Source: Phymatolithon calcareum (lineage: Eukaryota; Rhodophyta; Florideophyceae; Hapalidiales). From it: a DNA stretch of 64,000 bases. The stretch's first letter is position 1, and each line of letters opens with the position of its first letter. The DNA is taken from assembly GCA_977006965.1 (NCBI GenBank), contig OZ345372.1, positions 248,001 through 312,000 of the forward strand, given 5' to 3'. The notes below the pieces were generated by a model that saw only the letters and a list, made by a program, of their open reading frames with translations, had not been told where the DNA came from and did no database searches. The translations under genes were made by a program, and so were the position numbers. This document shows, piece by piece, positions 63,976-64,000 of this stretch.

Positions 63976-64000
63976 CCCCCAAAAAGCAGTCTTGTTCGAC

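Overview
Organism. The window is eukaryotic nuclear DNA, most likely from a multicellular red alga (Chondrus-like). That is an inference from long single-exon genes of eukaryotic type (class II sirtuin, F-box/LRR protein, DPP8/9-like peptidase, NB-ARC-WD40 receptor), a very high load of degraded transposons, and compact gene blocks separated by transposon-rich DNA. No bacterial operons, CRISPR array, rRNA or functional tRNA gene was seen.

Layout. 0-1.4 kb: sirtuin gene. 1.4-11.2 kb: retroelement country, with a nearly complete APE-type LINE (about 4.14-8.64 kb, minus strand) and an RTE-like fragment. 11.2-18.7 kb: almost no recognisable genes, but rich in TACAGTA-type motifs, one G-quadruplex candidate and one strong hairpin. 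18.7-24.1 kb: a native gene block (low-complexity protein, HNH nuclease, F-box/LRR protein) whose flanks carry the palindrome TACTGTACAGTA. 24-29 kb: retroelement fragments, including a LINE 3' end that contains a tRNA-derived SINE that contains a third retroposon. 29.2-31.8 kb: DPP8/9-like peptidase. 35-39.1 kb: three hAT transposons nested inside each other. 39.2-46.8 kb: LINE reverse-transcriptase fragment, a complete but decayed MULE with TSD, a Harbinger-like transposase and a second MULE end. 46.7-50.4 kb: pseudogene of an NB-ARC-WD40 receptor. 51.3-53 kb: RTE-like copy 2 and SINE copy 2. 53.7-57.4 kb: a decayed gene that I read as a TnpB/Fanzor-like RNA-guided nuclease, split by a hAT element and followed directly by a large set of interlocking inverted repeats. 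57.9-58.2 kb: a MITE. 58.3-62.3 kb: an intact 1329-residue NB-ARC-WD40 receptor with ten almost identical WD40 repeats. 63.4-64 kb: a 57-bp minisatellite.

How it fits together. The most interesting items are the receptor pair (one intact with recently homogenised repeats as in fungal allorecognition NLRs, one dead about 8 kb away), the Fanzor-like relic with its structured 3' flank, and the transposon nests, in which target-site duplications can be read exactly and excision in silico restores homologous reading frames. Native genes appear single-exon and sit in islands; everything between about 32 and 58 kb, apart from the receptor pseudogene, is mobile DNA or unassigned sequence. All family calls are by eye from motifs; no database was consulted.
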